Assembly: GCA_949126835.1 (NCBI GenBank) | Contig: OX421495.1 | Span: 28,521,721-28,585,720 of the forward strand | Length of the DNA: 64,000 bases | Direction: 5' to 3' | Source: Anisus vortex | Lineage: Eukaryota > Mollusca > Gastropoda > Planorbidae | Part shown: one piece after another, positions 37,485 through 48,876 of the stretch | How positions within the stretch are numbered: the first letter of the stretch is position 1 | Layout of the letters: each line of letters begins with the position of its first letter | Program-made: the position numbers and the translations under genes | The notes under the pieces: model-generated | The model's input: only the letters and a program-made list of their open reading frames with translations | What the model was told of the DNA's origin: nothing | Databases searched by the model: none

Positions 37485-38436
37485 ATGGTTCAGGAAAAAC
37501 AGATCAAGTGAAACTCAATTAATAGGCTTAATAGATGACTTGTCTAAGGGATTAGATAATTAATAACAATCAAATTGATGCTATGTTAGGGGAAACTGGT
37601 GTAAAATGAGATAGCGGGGTAAAACGAGACACACGAATTACTGAAAAACAGAAAGTGGGAGCTCTTTAGCAATGAGTCTAATAAAGAGATCACGTGATAC
37701 TGACTTGACGGCAAAATTCGTTTTGTTTGGTTGAGCTGCGTGCGTCAGTGAGAGGCAAATATTTCAATTTAGCTATTTTGATATATTTTTATGGTTATGA
37801 TGCAAATGTGTTCATTAAGAAAAAAAATACAGATTTGTCAGACAAGAATTAACATTATGATAGATATTTCTGTGGGTGATGGTAATAATCAGTTTGACCT
37901 ACTTAAGCATAGCAGCGTGTGGTTTGGAGGTTTTGTCAACAAGGTTATGTTGGGGTAAAACAGGACAAAACAATGGGGCAAAATGGGAAAATACGGTTAA
38001 CTCAATAAATCATTTGTGTTTTTTTTTAAACAGACAAATCTCATCATTTTTTGTTGTATCATTATTGTCCACCACTTACTTGTTCAGTACACAGAATGTC
38101 GTTTACATGTCAATGTTATCTTTGATACGACAGGGCTTTTACCCTTAGCGCCGAAAAACTATAAAAAGTTGCACAGGCATTTTTAAAGTGAAACCAAAAT
38201 TTTTCTTATACTTTCCTTTTAAGAAATGAATATTGTCATTAGTGTAGTATTATTAAGTTGTTTTAACTGAAAATTTGACAGGATGTATTGTTAGGCGCCA
38301 CAAGTCTGCTGTCCAAATTTCAACTCGATTGGACCACGGGAAGTGGTCGAAAATAATCAAAACCGGATTTGGTTTCAAAACCGGAATCCGGTATTCCGGT
38401 TTTCGTTTAACATCCCTATATTAAAGTAAAATATTT
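37485..38436. other. Intergenic, repeat fragments
   Basis: Contains GGGGTAAAAC/GGGGCAAAAT motifs (37575-38000) that look like the end of an unidentified repeat, and the right terminus of the TAGGGATGTTAAA MITE family (about 38350-38418). No gene is seen. Confidence 0.4.
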
Positions 38437-38995
38437 TCTTTCTTGATTTCGCCAACATCATCAAATGATAAACTGCGTAGTTTGTCTTTTTTTATGCACA
38501 TGAGACTGAGGGAACATAAATATCTTAAGAGATTGTTGTTCTACATTAATTTTTTATCCTCTTCAGCTGAGGAATGTTATTTCCCCAGAGAAATTTGCAA
38601 TCATCATACTAAAACACAATCTCAACATTGCTTCTACATTATATAATGCTGATTGGACACGATCGTTAATATTACCCTATACATATCCTGATGTGTAAGA
38701 CTATCATGTTCCGCTGAACCATAGGCTTGACTATGCCTAACATATTGATCAAGATGCTTGAATTCTCCTACAAGATTCATGTCAACATCTTTAGGTTATG
38801 TTTGGCATAAAACACTCGCTCCTTCACGAATCTTTTCTTCTGTAACTTCTAATTTTGTTAAGAATGAAAACTTGTTTGCAGCATCATTATATACTGAGGC
38901 CCACTGTGCCACACTTGACTCTAATGCATTTGTCACAGGTATAAATGATTTGATTCTGAACTTGGCTCAAGGTTCTATAAACAGGGCCTTCGAGA
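38437..38995 (-). pseudogene. Degenerate hAT (ZMYM-type) transposase, C-terminal part
   Basis: Minus-strand 38985-38690 translates in one frame, with a single in-frame stop. It includes FRIKSFIPVTNALESSVAQW, then FLTKLEVTEEKIREGASVL, then EFKHLDQYVRHSQAYGSAEH. Further on (38480-38437), after frameshifts, it gives KDKLRSLSFDDVGEIKKEN. These match the C-terminal dimerisation half of ZMYM1/hAT-like transposases (the RLSxLSLxSIExD to FAxxKARK region). No element ends were identified. Confidence 0.75.
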
Positions 38996-39029
38996 GAAAA
39001 ATAAGATACTGGTACGAAATTTTTTTCTG

Positions 39030-39049
39030 CCCCCCCCCCCCCCCCCCCC
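39030..39049 (+). repeat. Poly-C run of 20
   Basis: A run of 20 C followed by ACACACAC. On the minus strand this is a G-tract that could form a quadruplex; its length is likely to be polymorphic or assembly-sensitive. Confidence 0.9.
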
Positions 39050-39497
39050 ACACACACGTTTTTTTCTAAAACTAGTCATATCTAGATGATTAATTTGTAT
39101 TACATAATTTGAAAAATCAGGAATCTTTTTAAAAGGTCTGTGGACCATTTTGTGAAACTGTCAAAAGTGTTACCATTTACCAGTTGCGCAGATATCTAAT
39201 CATTTCAATCACAGCGTATTACAAAAATACTTTAATCAAGTACATAGTTCTCAATACTTCAGTATTGATCTTGCAAATTTTAATAATATTACAAAAATGT
39301 GTAAGATGGAAAAGTGACTCTCACTGATGATTGATGATTAATTTGGTTGAAAAGAACTCCTTGATAGAGAGCACACCGTTACCCCAGATAGGTGCATCCT
39401 AAATAGTACAGGTCTACTCACGATCGAAGCTTAAAAAAAACAATGTGAAGCTAAGAAACGGTTCATTAGTGGTCAAATGGGGATAAGTTGTATATAT

Positions 39498-40072
39498 CAG
39501 GGCTCGGCAAAAACGGGCATCCAAATGTGCCCATTTGCGGACAAAATCTGAAAGGAAGCTTTTTTTTTTTTATTACAAAACACAAGTCTAATTTGGCATC
39601 GCTATTGAATAAAATGTGGCAACAATTTTTTTAATTAAAGGGAAATAATTAGTCTAAAGCATTTTATTTGCGCTAATAATTTTAATATATTTTTTTTATT
39701 TATTTTATAAACAAATTAACAACAGTTTACAAATTAGTTATAACTTTAAAATGAACAAACATAAAAAGTATTTGAAAATTATATAAATGTTTTTAGACTA
39801 AAAATATCTATGTATAATTTCAAACACAACATTAACTTTTTTTAATAAAAAATAAAACACTCTAACTATTTGCTTATTAAATAATCTCCTTTGTTTTTTG
39901 GACGTGATCTTGCTACGGAGTAAAATTAATTGTCTTATAAAAACAATTTTTTAAAAGTAAGCCTATATATTATCTTAGAAATTAGAACAGGTTGACGTTT
40001 AGGCTGTTGGCACGCAGAATGATTTATAAATCCTAGTTTGGAACGCTGTTAGCAAAAGGTTGTCGATCCCTG
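39498..40072 (+). mobile_element. hAT-like MITE, AT-rich
   Basis: The left end CAGGGCTCGGCAAAAACGGG and right end AAGGTTGTCGATCCCTG are imperfect inverted termini. The flanks GTATATAT (39490-39497) and GTGTATAT (40073-40080) differ at one base, as expected for an aged 8-bp duplication. No coding capacity. Confidence 0.78.
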
Positions 40073-40186
40073 GTGTATATGATTTGATAGATGGCATAGG
40101 CCTACACCCAAAAACTGCCGATAATGTGTGGTTATAATATAATGTGGTTTACCATGTCTGATTAATGTACCTATTATCTTATTCAT

Positions 40187-40690
40187 TTTACATAAGCTCC
40201 TTCTATAAAGAAGAGTATTGCGCCCTACGCACGTCCATGGTTTGAGTTTAGTCTTGTATTTCTATTAGTGTTTTAACTGATAAGTTACTGGTTCTCCTGG
40301 TTTGTTCAGGCAACCCATTCCATGCCCGGATGCCACTCAGGATGAAAAAGTACTTGTGTGCATTTGTTATCGTATATGCCTACGTTCGCATAAGGGTTAA
40401 TGAAAGTGTTTTTGTCCTATGTTTATCTGAGCATTGTAACAGATTGTTTCTGTGTTGTATTTCTAAATTAGAGTTTAATGCTTTATGTAGGCCTATTATT
40501 ACTACTTTACTGGTTGTTCTTCTGTCATCTAGTGTTTCGATATTTAGAGATTTAACCAGATCTATTGGTGTTACTCTTGCCTGTTGTAAATATTCGCCAC
40601 TAATGTATGCTGTGTAGTCAAATGTATCGTTAGATCTGCTGTGGCAATACAGCAATAGTGGCAATACAGTTGACACATAGGCCTACATTT
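40187..40690 (-). mobile_element. 5'-truncated LINE, C-terminal end of reverse-transcriptase ORF
   Basis: The minus strand reads YLQQARVTPIDLVKSLNIET, then DDRRTTSKVVIIGLHKALNS and NLEIQHRNNLLQCSDKHRTK, typical of the conserved C-terminal segment of non-LTR retrotransposon ORF2 proteins. Further on, the plus strand GTTCAGGCAACCCATTCCATGCC encodes the complementary W-N-G-L-P-like segment. The 3' end is near 40187 (TAAGCTCCTTCTATAAAGAAG). The same family is at 63245-63790, with tail-only copies at 3853 and 31430. Confidence 0.78.
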
Positions 40691-41190
40691 TTTTTACAGA
40701 CACTTCTAAAAATACATTTTGTTAAATGACCAAAAATATGTGTTTTAAAAATTGTCAATACCTTCAACCACCCCTCTTGGCTACCGCATAGGAAATCATT
40801 AAAGGGTAAAAAGATCGACTAACTACCTCTGGCTGTCGTACTAGTATGCAGCGACATAGAGTATTTCGGCCTAGGCTACTAAGCTAATAGGGAGAAATGT
40901 TAACCTGTAAGGCTCATTGATCTATATTTGTAAGTATCTCTGGAGAAAAACAATAAAAAAGAGATCCTAAATGCTACCGGGTATAAAAAATAATTATTCC
41001 CTATATTACAATTAGAGTTAGAGGCTTCTTTGCATATTTAACGAAACGTTCAAGTACACATTCAAATAATACCAAAATTAATGGCCCCCAGCGCCACGTG
41101 AGATTTTAGGAGGTTTTGGGGCATCTCCTCTTAGCTTAATAGCAACAATTAAACAATACTTGCGTAAAAGCCAATTTAATTAAAATGTTA
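40691..41190. other. Intergenic, no gene
   Basis: This stretch probably contains the left end of the hAT element that ends at 42709, but I could not define that end by an inverted terminus or a target duplication. Confidence 0.35.
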
Positions 41191-41205
41191 ATATTCATGG
41201 GCACC

Positions 41206-42407
41206 CTAAACTCTTATATGGGCCATGGTACGGCGTACCGGCTGTACCCCCCTCTCGTGGTGCCTGTCTCTAAACTCTAAAGCATCATCTTCATCATCAT
41301 TGATGTAATCAACATCAGGCAATTTTTCCTTTGCTTTTTCTTCAAAATGATCAAACATATCCCTGGAACCGTTAACAAAATCCACAAGTGAAGCGTATAA
41401 TTTGGGGATCTTGCACTGATTGACTAGTCTTGTGAAATTCATCCAGCAAGAAACTCCACAAGTATAACATTACCATAAATTCATTGACTCCTCCATTTTA
41501 TTCAAAAAATTTTGTAGCTTGATTTTTTGTTTCGCCTATTACTGCTGTATCAATATGCAGCTGATGCAACGCAGAAATTATTCCATCATAACTATCATGT
41601 TTTGTATTTGTGGCAATTGAATGTGCTTCCTATCTAGTATTAGTATTTGACAAAGTCTTTGGAACTTTTGAATCGTCTTTGAAAAATGACAACAGTACCG
41701 GTACTGCCCATCTATATGTAGATGATGAATATAAATTATATATTTCTTTAACAATTCCATAAACGTTTAGGCCTACTGCATCTAAACAATAGTCAACTGC
41801 TGCTCCACCAACAAGATTCAAAGAATTACCACCACATGGAATATACATAGCATAGTAGACATATTGGCAGCATTATCATATGACTGGTCTCGATATTGGC
41901 AGCATTATCATATGACTGGTCTCGATATTGGCAGCATTATCATATGACTGGCCTCGATATTGGCAGCAATATCATATGACTGGCCTCGATATTGGCAGCA
42001 TTATCATATGACTGGCCTCGATATTGGCAGCATTATCATATGACTGGCCTCGATATTGGCAGCATTATATATGACTGGCCTCGACACTTACTCAAATCTA
42101 TGTTGCACTCATTTGTTAGGTAGTTGTGCACCATCTTAGCCAAACTTTCCCCTGTGTGGCTACCTATCTCTAGGAAAGTTGGAAAAAGTTTAATTGGGAG
42201 CCCATCATCTGGTGAAACATACCTCACAATAACAGTGAGCTGATCAATATGGGACCGGTCTGGAGTGGAATCTACAGATGAACTGAAGAACCCTGCAGTT
42301 CTTAAATCATACAAGACTGCGTCTCTTTTTATGTGCCATAATTTAAATACATTCATCACGTATTGTTTTAGAAAGATAAAATGTGACACCTGATCCTTTA
42401 TTCCCAT
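41206..42407 (-). pseudogene. Degenerate ZMYM-type hAT transposase
   Basis: From high to low coordinate: GFFSSSVDSTPDRSHIDQLT with VIVRYVSPDDGLP, HTGESLAKMVHNYLTNECNI and CRGQSY (42407-42036); then a tandem array; then MYIPCGGNSLNLVGGAAVDY and SSSTYRWAVPVLLSFF (41848-41640); and finally LVNQCKIPKLYASLVDFVNG with FEEKAKEKLPDVDYINDDED (41442-41206). These are the ordered blocks of ZMYM1-like hAT transposases (VDSTPD, CRGQSYDNAANM, CxxHxLNLVG, RW). Frameshifts and the array destroy the frame. Confidence 0.88.
41862..42070 (-). repeat. 32-bp tandem array derived from transposase codons
   Basis: Seven copies of a 32-bp unit; on the minus strand the unit encodes RGQSYDNAAN in one frame, the conserved transposase block that should occur once here. 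A 32-bp period shifts the frame at each copy. Confidence 0.88.
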
Positions 42408-42709
42408 TTTTTAAATATGGCTTGCTAGAAAAGGATCAAATGTTGCTATAAGTTCGACTAATCCAATAAAATTGCCATTGTGAGGAGAACTAAATGTTTC
42501 ATATCTCCACTGAAAGGTGAACCACGGTCTGCCATAGTCATTATGACTGCCATAACTCGTTCTAGAACATTTCCAGTACGGCCATTTATTATTTATATAT
42601 ATATATTAATAATGCTGCTGTATAGTATATTTAAGTATATATGACAATTGCTCAGATAGTGGGGGCCCTAAGCTATAGCTTGTTTAGCTTATAGGTAAAT
42701 CCGGCCCTG

Positions 42710-43076
42710 CCTGTTCCAATGGAACATAACGATTATGCCTAAATACATTTCTGAATCCAGGTAGTTAAAAAAATTATGCAAAGCCACTACTATATTTACA
42801 TGAATTAAAAAAAAATATATAGGATTGGTCAGCGGTGCAAATGTTCATTGATGAGTCTATGTTCGTATTTCTTAATGCCTACAAATAAATTGACTAAAAT
42901 AGACCTATCCGCAGTATAATTTTTTTTTAATAGAATTATTACCGCTGCAAAAATTGTTTAAGTTATCAATAACACTTGCAATAAAGACAATGACACAGTG
43001 TTTATGTAAGATTTCTTTGAGTTTATTTACAGATTAAATTAAAACGTTTGTAAATGTAAAAAAAAAGAGATACGGA
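42710..43076. other. Intergenic, nothing recognised
   Basis: AT-rich; no gene or defined repeat seen. Confidence 0.4.
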
Positions 43077-43668
43077 CAAAATGGTTGTCATAGCCAGGAG
43101 TGTCAGAGGATATCAACTTATATTTACTACAAAATGGTTGTCATAGCCAGGAGTGTCAGAGGATATCAACTTATATTTACTACAAAATGGTTGTCATAGC
43201 CAGGAGTGTCAGAGGATATCAACTTATATTTACTACAAAATGGTTGTCATAGCCAGGAGTGTCAGAGGATATCAACTTATATTTACTACAAAATGGTTGT
43301 CATAACCAGGAGTGTCAGAGGAAATCAACTTATATTTACTACAAAATGGTTGTCATCATAGTCTGGAGTGTCAGAGGAAATCAACTTATATTTACTACAA
43401 AATGGTTGTCATAGCCAGGAGTGTCAGAGGATATCAACTTATATTTACTACAAAATGGTTGTCATAGCCAGGAGTGTCAGAGGATATCAACTTATATTTA
43501 CTACAAAATGGTTGTCATAGCCAGGAGTGTCAGAGGATATCAACTTATATTTACTACAAAATGGTTGTCATAGCCAGGAGTGTCAGAGGATATAAACTTT
43601 TATTGACTACAAAATGGTTGTCATAGCCAGGAGTGTCAGACGATATCCGCTTATATTTACTACAAAAT
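43077..43668 (+). repeat. 53-bp minisatellite, about 11 copies
   Basis: The unit contains AAAATGGTTGTCATAGCCAG and TATCAACTTATATTTACTAC. Copies in the middle (43270-43390) and at the end are diverged; one has a TCATCATAGTCTGG variant. Confidence 0.96.
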
Positions 43669-43708
43669 GGTCATAATGGCATTCGTCTCCAATAGTCTGA
43701 CAACCAAG

Positions 43709-45185
43709 TCCAGCACCTAGCCTGCACTGTTATATTAGATAACTCCAGCACCTAGCCTGCACTGTTATATTAGATAACTCCAGCACCTAGCCTGCACTGT
43801 TATATTAGATAACTCCAGCACCTAGCCTGCACTGTTATATTAGATAACTCCAGCACCTAGCCTGCACTGTTATATTAGATAACTCCAGCACCTAGCCTGC
43901 ACTGTTATATTAGATAACTTCAGCACCTAGCCTGCACTGTTATATTAGATAACTCCAGCACCTAGCCTGCACTGTTATATTAGATAACTCCAGCACCTAG
44001 CCTGCACTGTTATATTAGATAACTCCAGCACCTAGCCTGCACTGTTATATTAGATAACTCCAGCACCTAGCCTGCACTGTTATATTAGATAACTCCAGCA
44101 CCTAGCCTGCACTGTTATATTAGATAACTCCAGCACCTAGCCTGCACTGTTATATTAGATAACTCCAGCACCTAGCCTGCACTGTTATATTAGATAACTC
44201 CAGCACCTAGCCTGCACTGTTATATTAGATAACTCCAGCACCTAGCCTGCACTGTTATATTAGATAACTCCAGCACCTAGCCTGCACTGTTATATTAGAT
44301 AACCCCAGCACCTAGCCTGCACTGTTATATTAGATAACCCCAGCACCTAGCCTGCACTGTTATATTAGATAACCCCAGCACCTAGCCTGCACTGTTATAT
44401 TAGATAACTCCAGCACCTAGCCTGCACTGTTATATTAGATAACTCCAGCACCTAGCCTGCACTGTTATATTAGATAACTCCAGCACCTAGCCTGCACTGT
44501 TATATTAGATAACTCCAGCACCTAGCCTGCACTGTTATATTAGATAACTCCAGCACCTAGCCTGCACTGTTATATTAGATAACTCCAGCACCTAGCCTGC
44601 ACTGTTATATTAGATAACTCCAGCACCTAGCCTGCACTGTTATATTAGATAACTCCAGCACCTAGCCTGCACTGTTATATTAGATAACCCCAGCACCTAG
44701 CCTGCACTGTTATATTAGATAACCCCAGCACCTAGCCTGCACTGTTATATTAGATAACCCCAGCACCTAGCCTGCACTGTTATATTAGATAACTCCAGCA
44801 CCTAGCCTGCACTGTTATATTAGATAACTCCAGCACCTAGCCTGCACTGTTATATTAGATAACCCCAGCACCTAGCCTGCACTGTTATATTAGATAACTC
44901 CAGCACCCAGCCTGCACTGTTATATTAGATAACTCCAGCACCCAGCCTGCACTGTTATATTAGATAACCCCAGCACCTAGCCTGCACTGTTATATTAGAT
45001 AACTCCAGCACCCAGCCTGCACTGTTATATTAGATAACTCCAGCACCCAGCCTGCACTGTTATATTAGATAACTCCAGCACCTAGCCTGCACTGTTATAT
45101 TAGATAACTCCAGCACCTAGCCTGCACTGTTATATTAGATAACTCCAGCACCTAGCCTGCACTGTTATATTAGATAACTCCAGCA
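43709..45185 (+). repeat. 35-bp minisatellite, 42 full copies
   Basis: The unit starts CAGCACCTAGCCTGCACTGT and continues TATATTAGATAACTC. Spacing from 43711 to the final partial copy at 45181 is exactly 42 units. Variants (ACTC/ACCC/ACTT, CCTAG/CCCAG) are clustered, suggesting block duplication. It begins about 40 bp after the 53-bp array. Confidence 0.97.
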
Positions 45186-45229
45186 AGATGTTGATGCACT
45201 ATAATATTTGCTCATTGTTTTATCACACA

Positions 45230-47255
45230 CAGTGGCGTAGCTAGGGTCATCTGCGCCCGGGGACATGACACAAAGACTGCGTCAATTCTCGGACCGACAG
45301 AGTCTGGGGGCTCATACTCTACTAATTATACATGACTGGAATAGACATAGTCTACAACAAATTGATCCTCATTGTCGCAAGCTCGTTAATCACGTTGTCA
45401 AAATGTATATTCTCAATGTTTCTCTTTCGATGCTAAAGAGTGCAAGATCACTCAGACGATCTTGTCCTATTGAAGCACGTAAATAAGACAAAATAAGTTT
45501 CAGTTTGTTGAAGGACCACTCACAGCTTGCAATTGAAACAGAATTTGTTGGAAGTATTTGAAGTGAAATGCGCAGATTCGGGAATAAGTCATCTCCATAT
45601 GAAACAATAAAACCAAGAAGATCCGAAGGAGTTTCCGGTAGAACTTCGGTCTGGGTACTGAACAGCCTTTTGCAGTCTCCGATTTCTGTGCGAAATTCGT
45701 GACCATTGACGTCAGTGTCGTAGAAAATTCCAAAATCTTAAGCAATTTGGACGAAGTGTATCGATATTTGCCTCAGCGAGAAGAGTTTAGACGTCTAGTA
45801 ATAATCCAAATTTGGTATTTAGCTTTTTTAGACGTAGAAACCGTATTGGTATCTCCTGTTGGAGTCTATCAATTACGCTGTTCATAACACGTGAAATTTC
45901 TTCTTCTGCAGAAAGACCTGCATCTCTTGCTACTTTTCTAGGTATCCTCCGACGTCGTCTAATCCTTCTGTCAACCTCGATTCCCCAAGTTGGTTGTGCA
46001 TCTTGTTTTTCCATTGTCTACCACAACCTGGCTCAAATTATCACGAATGTTAAAAAGTTCTTGCTCTAGCGATTCAAGATCAGATGCTTGCTGCTTACTT
46101 GAAATTCATAGTAGGATCTTGCAACCGTTTCTTGACACAATCAATTTTCCCAAGTATGATGTTCCAGAAATGTAACAAAACTAGGAAGTTTAATATACCT
46201 GCCAGAAAAGTTTCTGCATCACTTCTGGTGTCAGGCGTCATAGTTGCATCTTCTTATAATTTTTTTAACAGCCCTACTAGTTCATCTAGTCCTGTATAAA
46301 AAGCTTTAACAGCTTCTGATCGTGCACTCCTGCGTGTTTCATACTCCCCCTTCACTGTGATTGTCACAACTATTTTTAATTCTTCCCAACGAGTTGTTGA
46401 ACGAGAGAAAAACAAATATATACTTTCAACTATTCCAAAAAATGCGCTGACGGCAGTCACAGAATACAGACAACGAAATATGTAATAAAACGCTAATTCT
46501 GCTAACGAAATAGGTGAGTCTTCAGCCAGAGAGAAGCCAGAAGCTGTGGTTGTCACAGTTGACGAACAATGCTCTGTGATTTCTGGCACATATTCGCTTT
46601 TGAGGGCCGTTATATGCCCAGTCATTACAGCAGCATTGGCATAACACTGTGACCGATAGTCGGCTAGAGGTATGTTATCAGATTCCAGTTTCTCTACGAT
46701 ATTTCTTTCAATGCTTGCTGCGTCTTTGGAATGTATCTGAACAAAACCTAAAAGTGATTCTTTGATGGTTACTTTTTTAGTTTGAAAATCCACATCTATA
46801 AATCTGATGACTTGAGAAAGCTGTTCCCGGTGTCCTAGATCGGGTGTTGAATCAAGTAAGATACCGTAGTAGCCTACTTGTTTTTTCTGATTTCACTCAA
46901 CAACTGATTCCTGTATAATTGTTAAAACCAGATGCCACTTTCAGTATAAGAAGAATAATATTTGAACCCGAACTGATTTTTGTTTTAAAAAAACGCCATC
47001 AGCAATCCTACATTTTTTAATGAGTAGAATGGCGCCCCTTAATGCTCAATAGGGGCGCCAAAATAATGCTTGCCAACTGGTTTGTAATGAAGATATTTGT
47101 GGAGCTCCAAAATTCAGTCTGGCAAACGTATTTGGGATACATTAGTTTACATCAAAATAAAATTAAATATTTGGTTTAAATACTCATTTTGGCGCCCCCT
47201 AACGTTGCGCCCGGGGACATATGTCCCCTGCTGCCCCTCCCTAGCTACGCCACTG
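45230..47255 (-). mobile_element. hAT transposon with intact ends and perfect 8-bp target duplication
   Basis: The ends CAGTGGCGTAGCTAGGG and CCCTAGCTACGCCACTG are perfect 17-bp inverted repeats. Subterminally there is GCGCCCGGGGACAT on both sides. It is flanked by ATCACACA at 45222-45229 and 47256-47263. It is 2,026 bp long and encodes a broken ZMYM-type transposase on the minus strand. Confidence 0.96.
45330..46860 (-). pseudogene. Degenerate ZMYM-type hAT transposase
   Basis: From high to low coordinate: IHSKDAASIERNIVEKLESD, YRSQCYANAAVMTGHITALK and FFSRSTTRWEELKIVV (46793-46254, the longest open stretch, 179 codons); IRRRRRIPRKVARDAGLSAE (46014-45787), matching the basic linker seen in this family; RKLLRIFLVLLFHMEMTYSR and IRAFHFKYFQQILF-like sequence (45745-45500); then RASIGQDRLSDLALFSIERE (about 45480-45410), the conserved C-terminal dimerisation motif. 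Several frameshifts are needed to join them. The CYDNAAV-type aspartate is changed (CYANAAV). Confidence 0.87.
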
Positions 47256-47263
47256 ATCACACA

Positions 47264-48828
47264 CCCATTTGGTCAACAAACATTAGTAACATTAGTAGCC
47301 TAACCTAATAACTTTCCCCACAACTCATTTTCAATAATAACAATAATAATAACAACCAGTACATTCTATAACATTTCTTATGTTATATTATGCTGCATCA
47401 AGTACATAAACTTTAACAGTAGGTCTACAAGTAATTTCCCAACATTTATACACACGTATTGAAACTACGTTATTTTTTATAGCCATGACAATATGTCTGC
47501 AACACGTGTGTATGAAACTTTAAAAAAGCACATCATAGCACCCCATTTTTTTTTAAACTTGCTTGGAAGCAGAGTTAAGTTCTCGCTATCGCGATTCTGA
47601 AAAGGGAGGGTGGAACGACAGCCTTTACATATTTTTTTGTTTTTTGAGAACTCACGAGCAATAGTGATTCATGGGTGGAGTTATCCCTCGCTGCCAGGCG
47701 AGCGAGGCTACAGAAGGTGTGTACTCGTACTAAATCAGAATATTCCTACAAGTATCAGTATTGCTACTGTAATAACAATGTGGTAATAGTGTCGTTTGGT
47801 TTATCTTATGACTTTCACAATAGTTACGATTTCATAATTTGTAGCCAAATTATATTTAGCTGCGACTTTTAAAGCAAGTTTGATCTGCACGAGCTTAAAC
47901 TGGAGTTTGAATGACGACGTAAGTTATATTTTAGTGCAACTTTTATTTTCGCGACATAACTGTCCAATTGAAGGTTACATTACAATAAGCAATAGTGGAT
48001 TTTTTCTTTCTGTTTTCATCGTTACAATTCGTAGTAGCTTATAGTTCTGTGACGGCCTACCTTAATTATAGCATTATTGAGGTAGGTTATACAAATAAAG
48101 GCAGGGCTATTATCTTATACTGTCAAAATAATTATATTATAGCAATCTGCGTTGTGTGTTTCACTTGTTAATGTAACGATAATTATATACACAGGTTTTG
48201 CATTATAGCCTATACAAATATGCAGTAGGCCTATAGCAATATACTAATGACATGTAGGCCTAATATATAAATATATTTCCAATTATATTAGAATGTCCCT
48301 AGCCTCTATAACTGTGCTGGGATATTACAAAATAAAGTTTAAATATCACATAATATTTATTATTATTTTAATTTTCTAAAAAATAATACAATTATCTAGG
48401 CTAAGAACATAATGCTAAGCGTTAGAAATTGGATAACCATAAACTACAAGAAGCCCATAGCCTAATGTTTATAATGTGGTTGATGTGGTCATAATATCGA
48501 TTTAATGTAAGAAATAATAGTTTCAATTATTCAACATTTCTAACTCTTATTTAACTTATTTAACAAACTAAATTATGATGCTCAAGTAAGAATGTATTGT
48601 CAGCTTTCTTTTTTCCAAAATGGGAATGAAGGTAATCATTTCCCCGCGAAGAACATTGTACATCATCACTACAGTGTTAGTAAACAAAACTGTAAATAAT
48701 CAAAAACATCTTATACAAAATTTGACTTTAACTTTAAAGCCTAAATGTTGTGAGTTAAATATAACTATGAGTGTCTAATAGATAATTAAAGTTATAGTTT
48801 TCAAATGAATTGCATTGTTATATCTCAG
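47264..48828 (+). promoter_or_regulatory. 5' flank of the gene at 48877; possible upstream exon
   Basis: No coding exon is seen. 47570-47730 is less AT-rich (CCCTCGCTGCCAGGCGAGCG) and could be the promoter or a 5' UTR exon. A good acceptor (TTATATCTCAG, AG at 48827-48828) lies just before the start codon exon and an in-frame stop follows at 48844, so a spliced 5' UTR is likely. This is inference. Confidence 0.4.
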
Positions 48829-48876
48829 TAGCAGCTGTTGGAATAACATCTTGTGGTACTACTGGCAGTTATAATA

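Larger units (their letters stand above)
41200..42709 (-). mobile_element. hAT transposon remnant with one recognisable end
   Basis: The right end GGTAAATCCGGCCCTG at 42709, with subterminal AAGCTATAGCTTGTTTAGCT, is a typical hAT/ZMYM terminus. The left end was not found and the left limit given is that of recognisable coding similarity. It carries a broken transposase (41206-42407) with an internal 32-bp tandem expansion. Confidence 0.7.

Noticed and set aside
45265..45486. 73-codon plus-strand frame in the hAT element
   Set aside because: It is the reverse complement of the transposase C-terminal motif, which reads sensibly on the minus strand.
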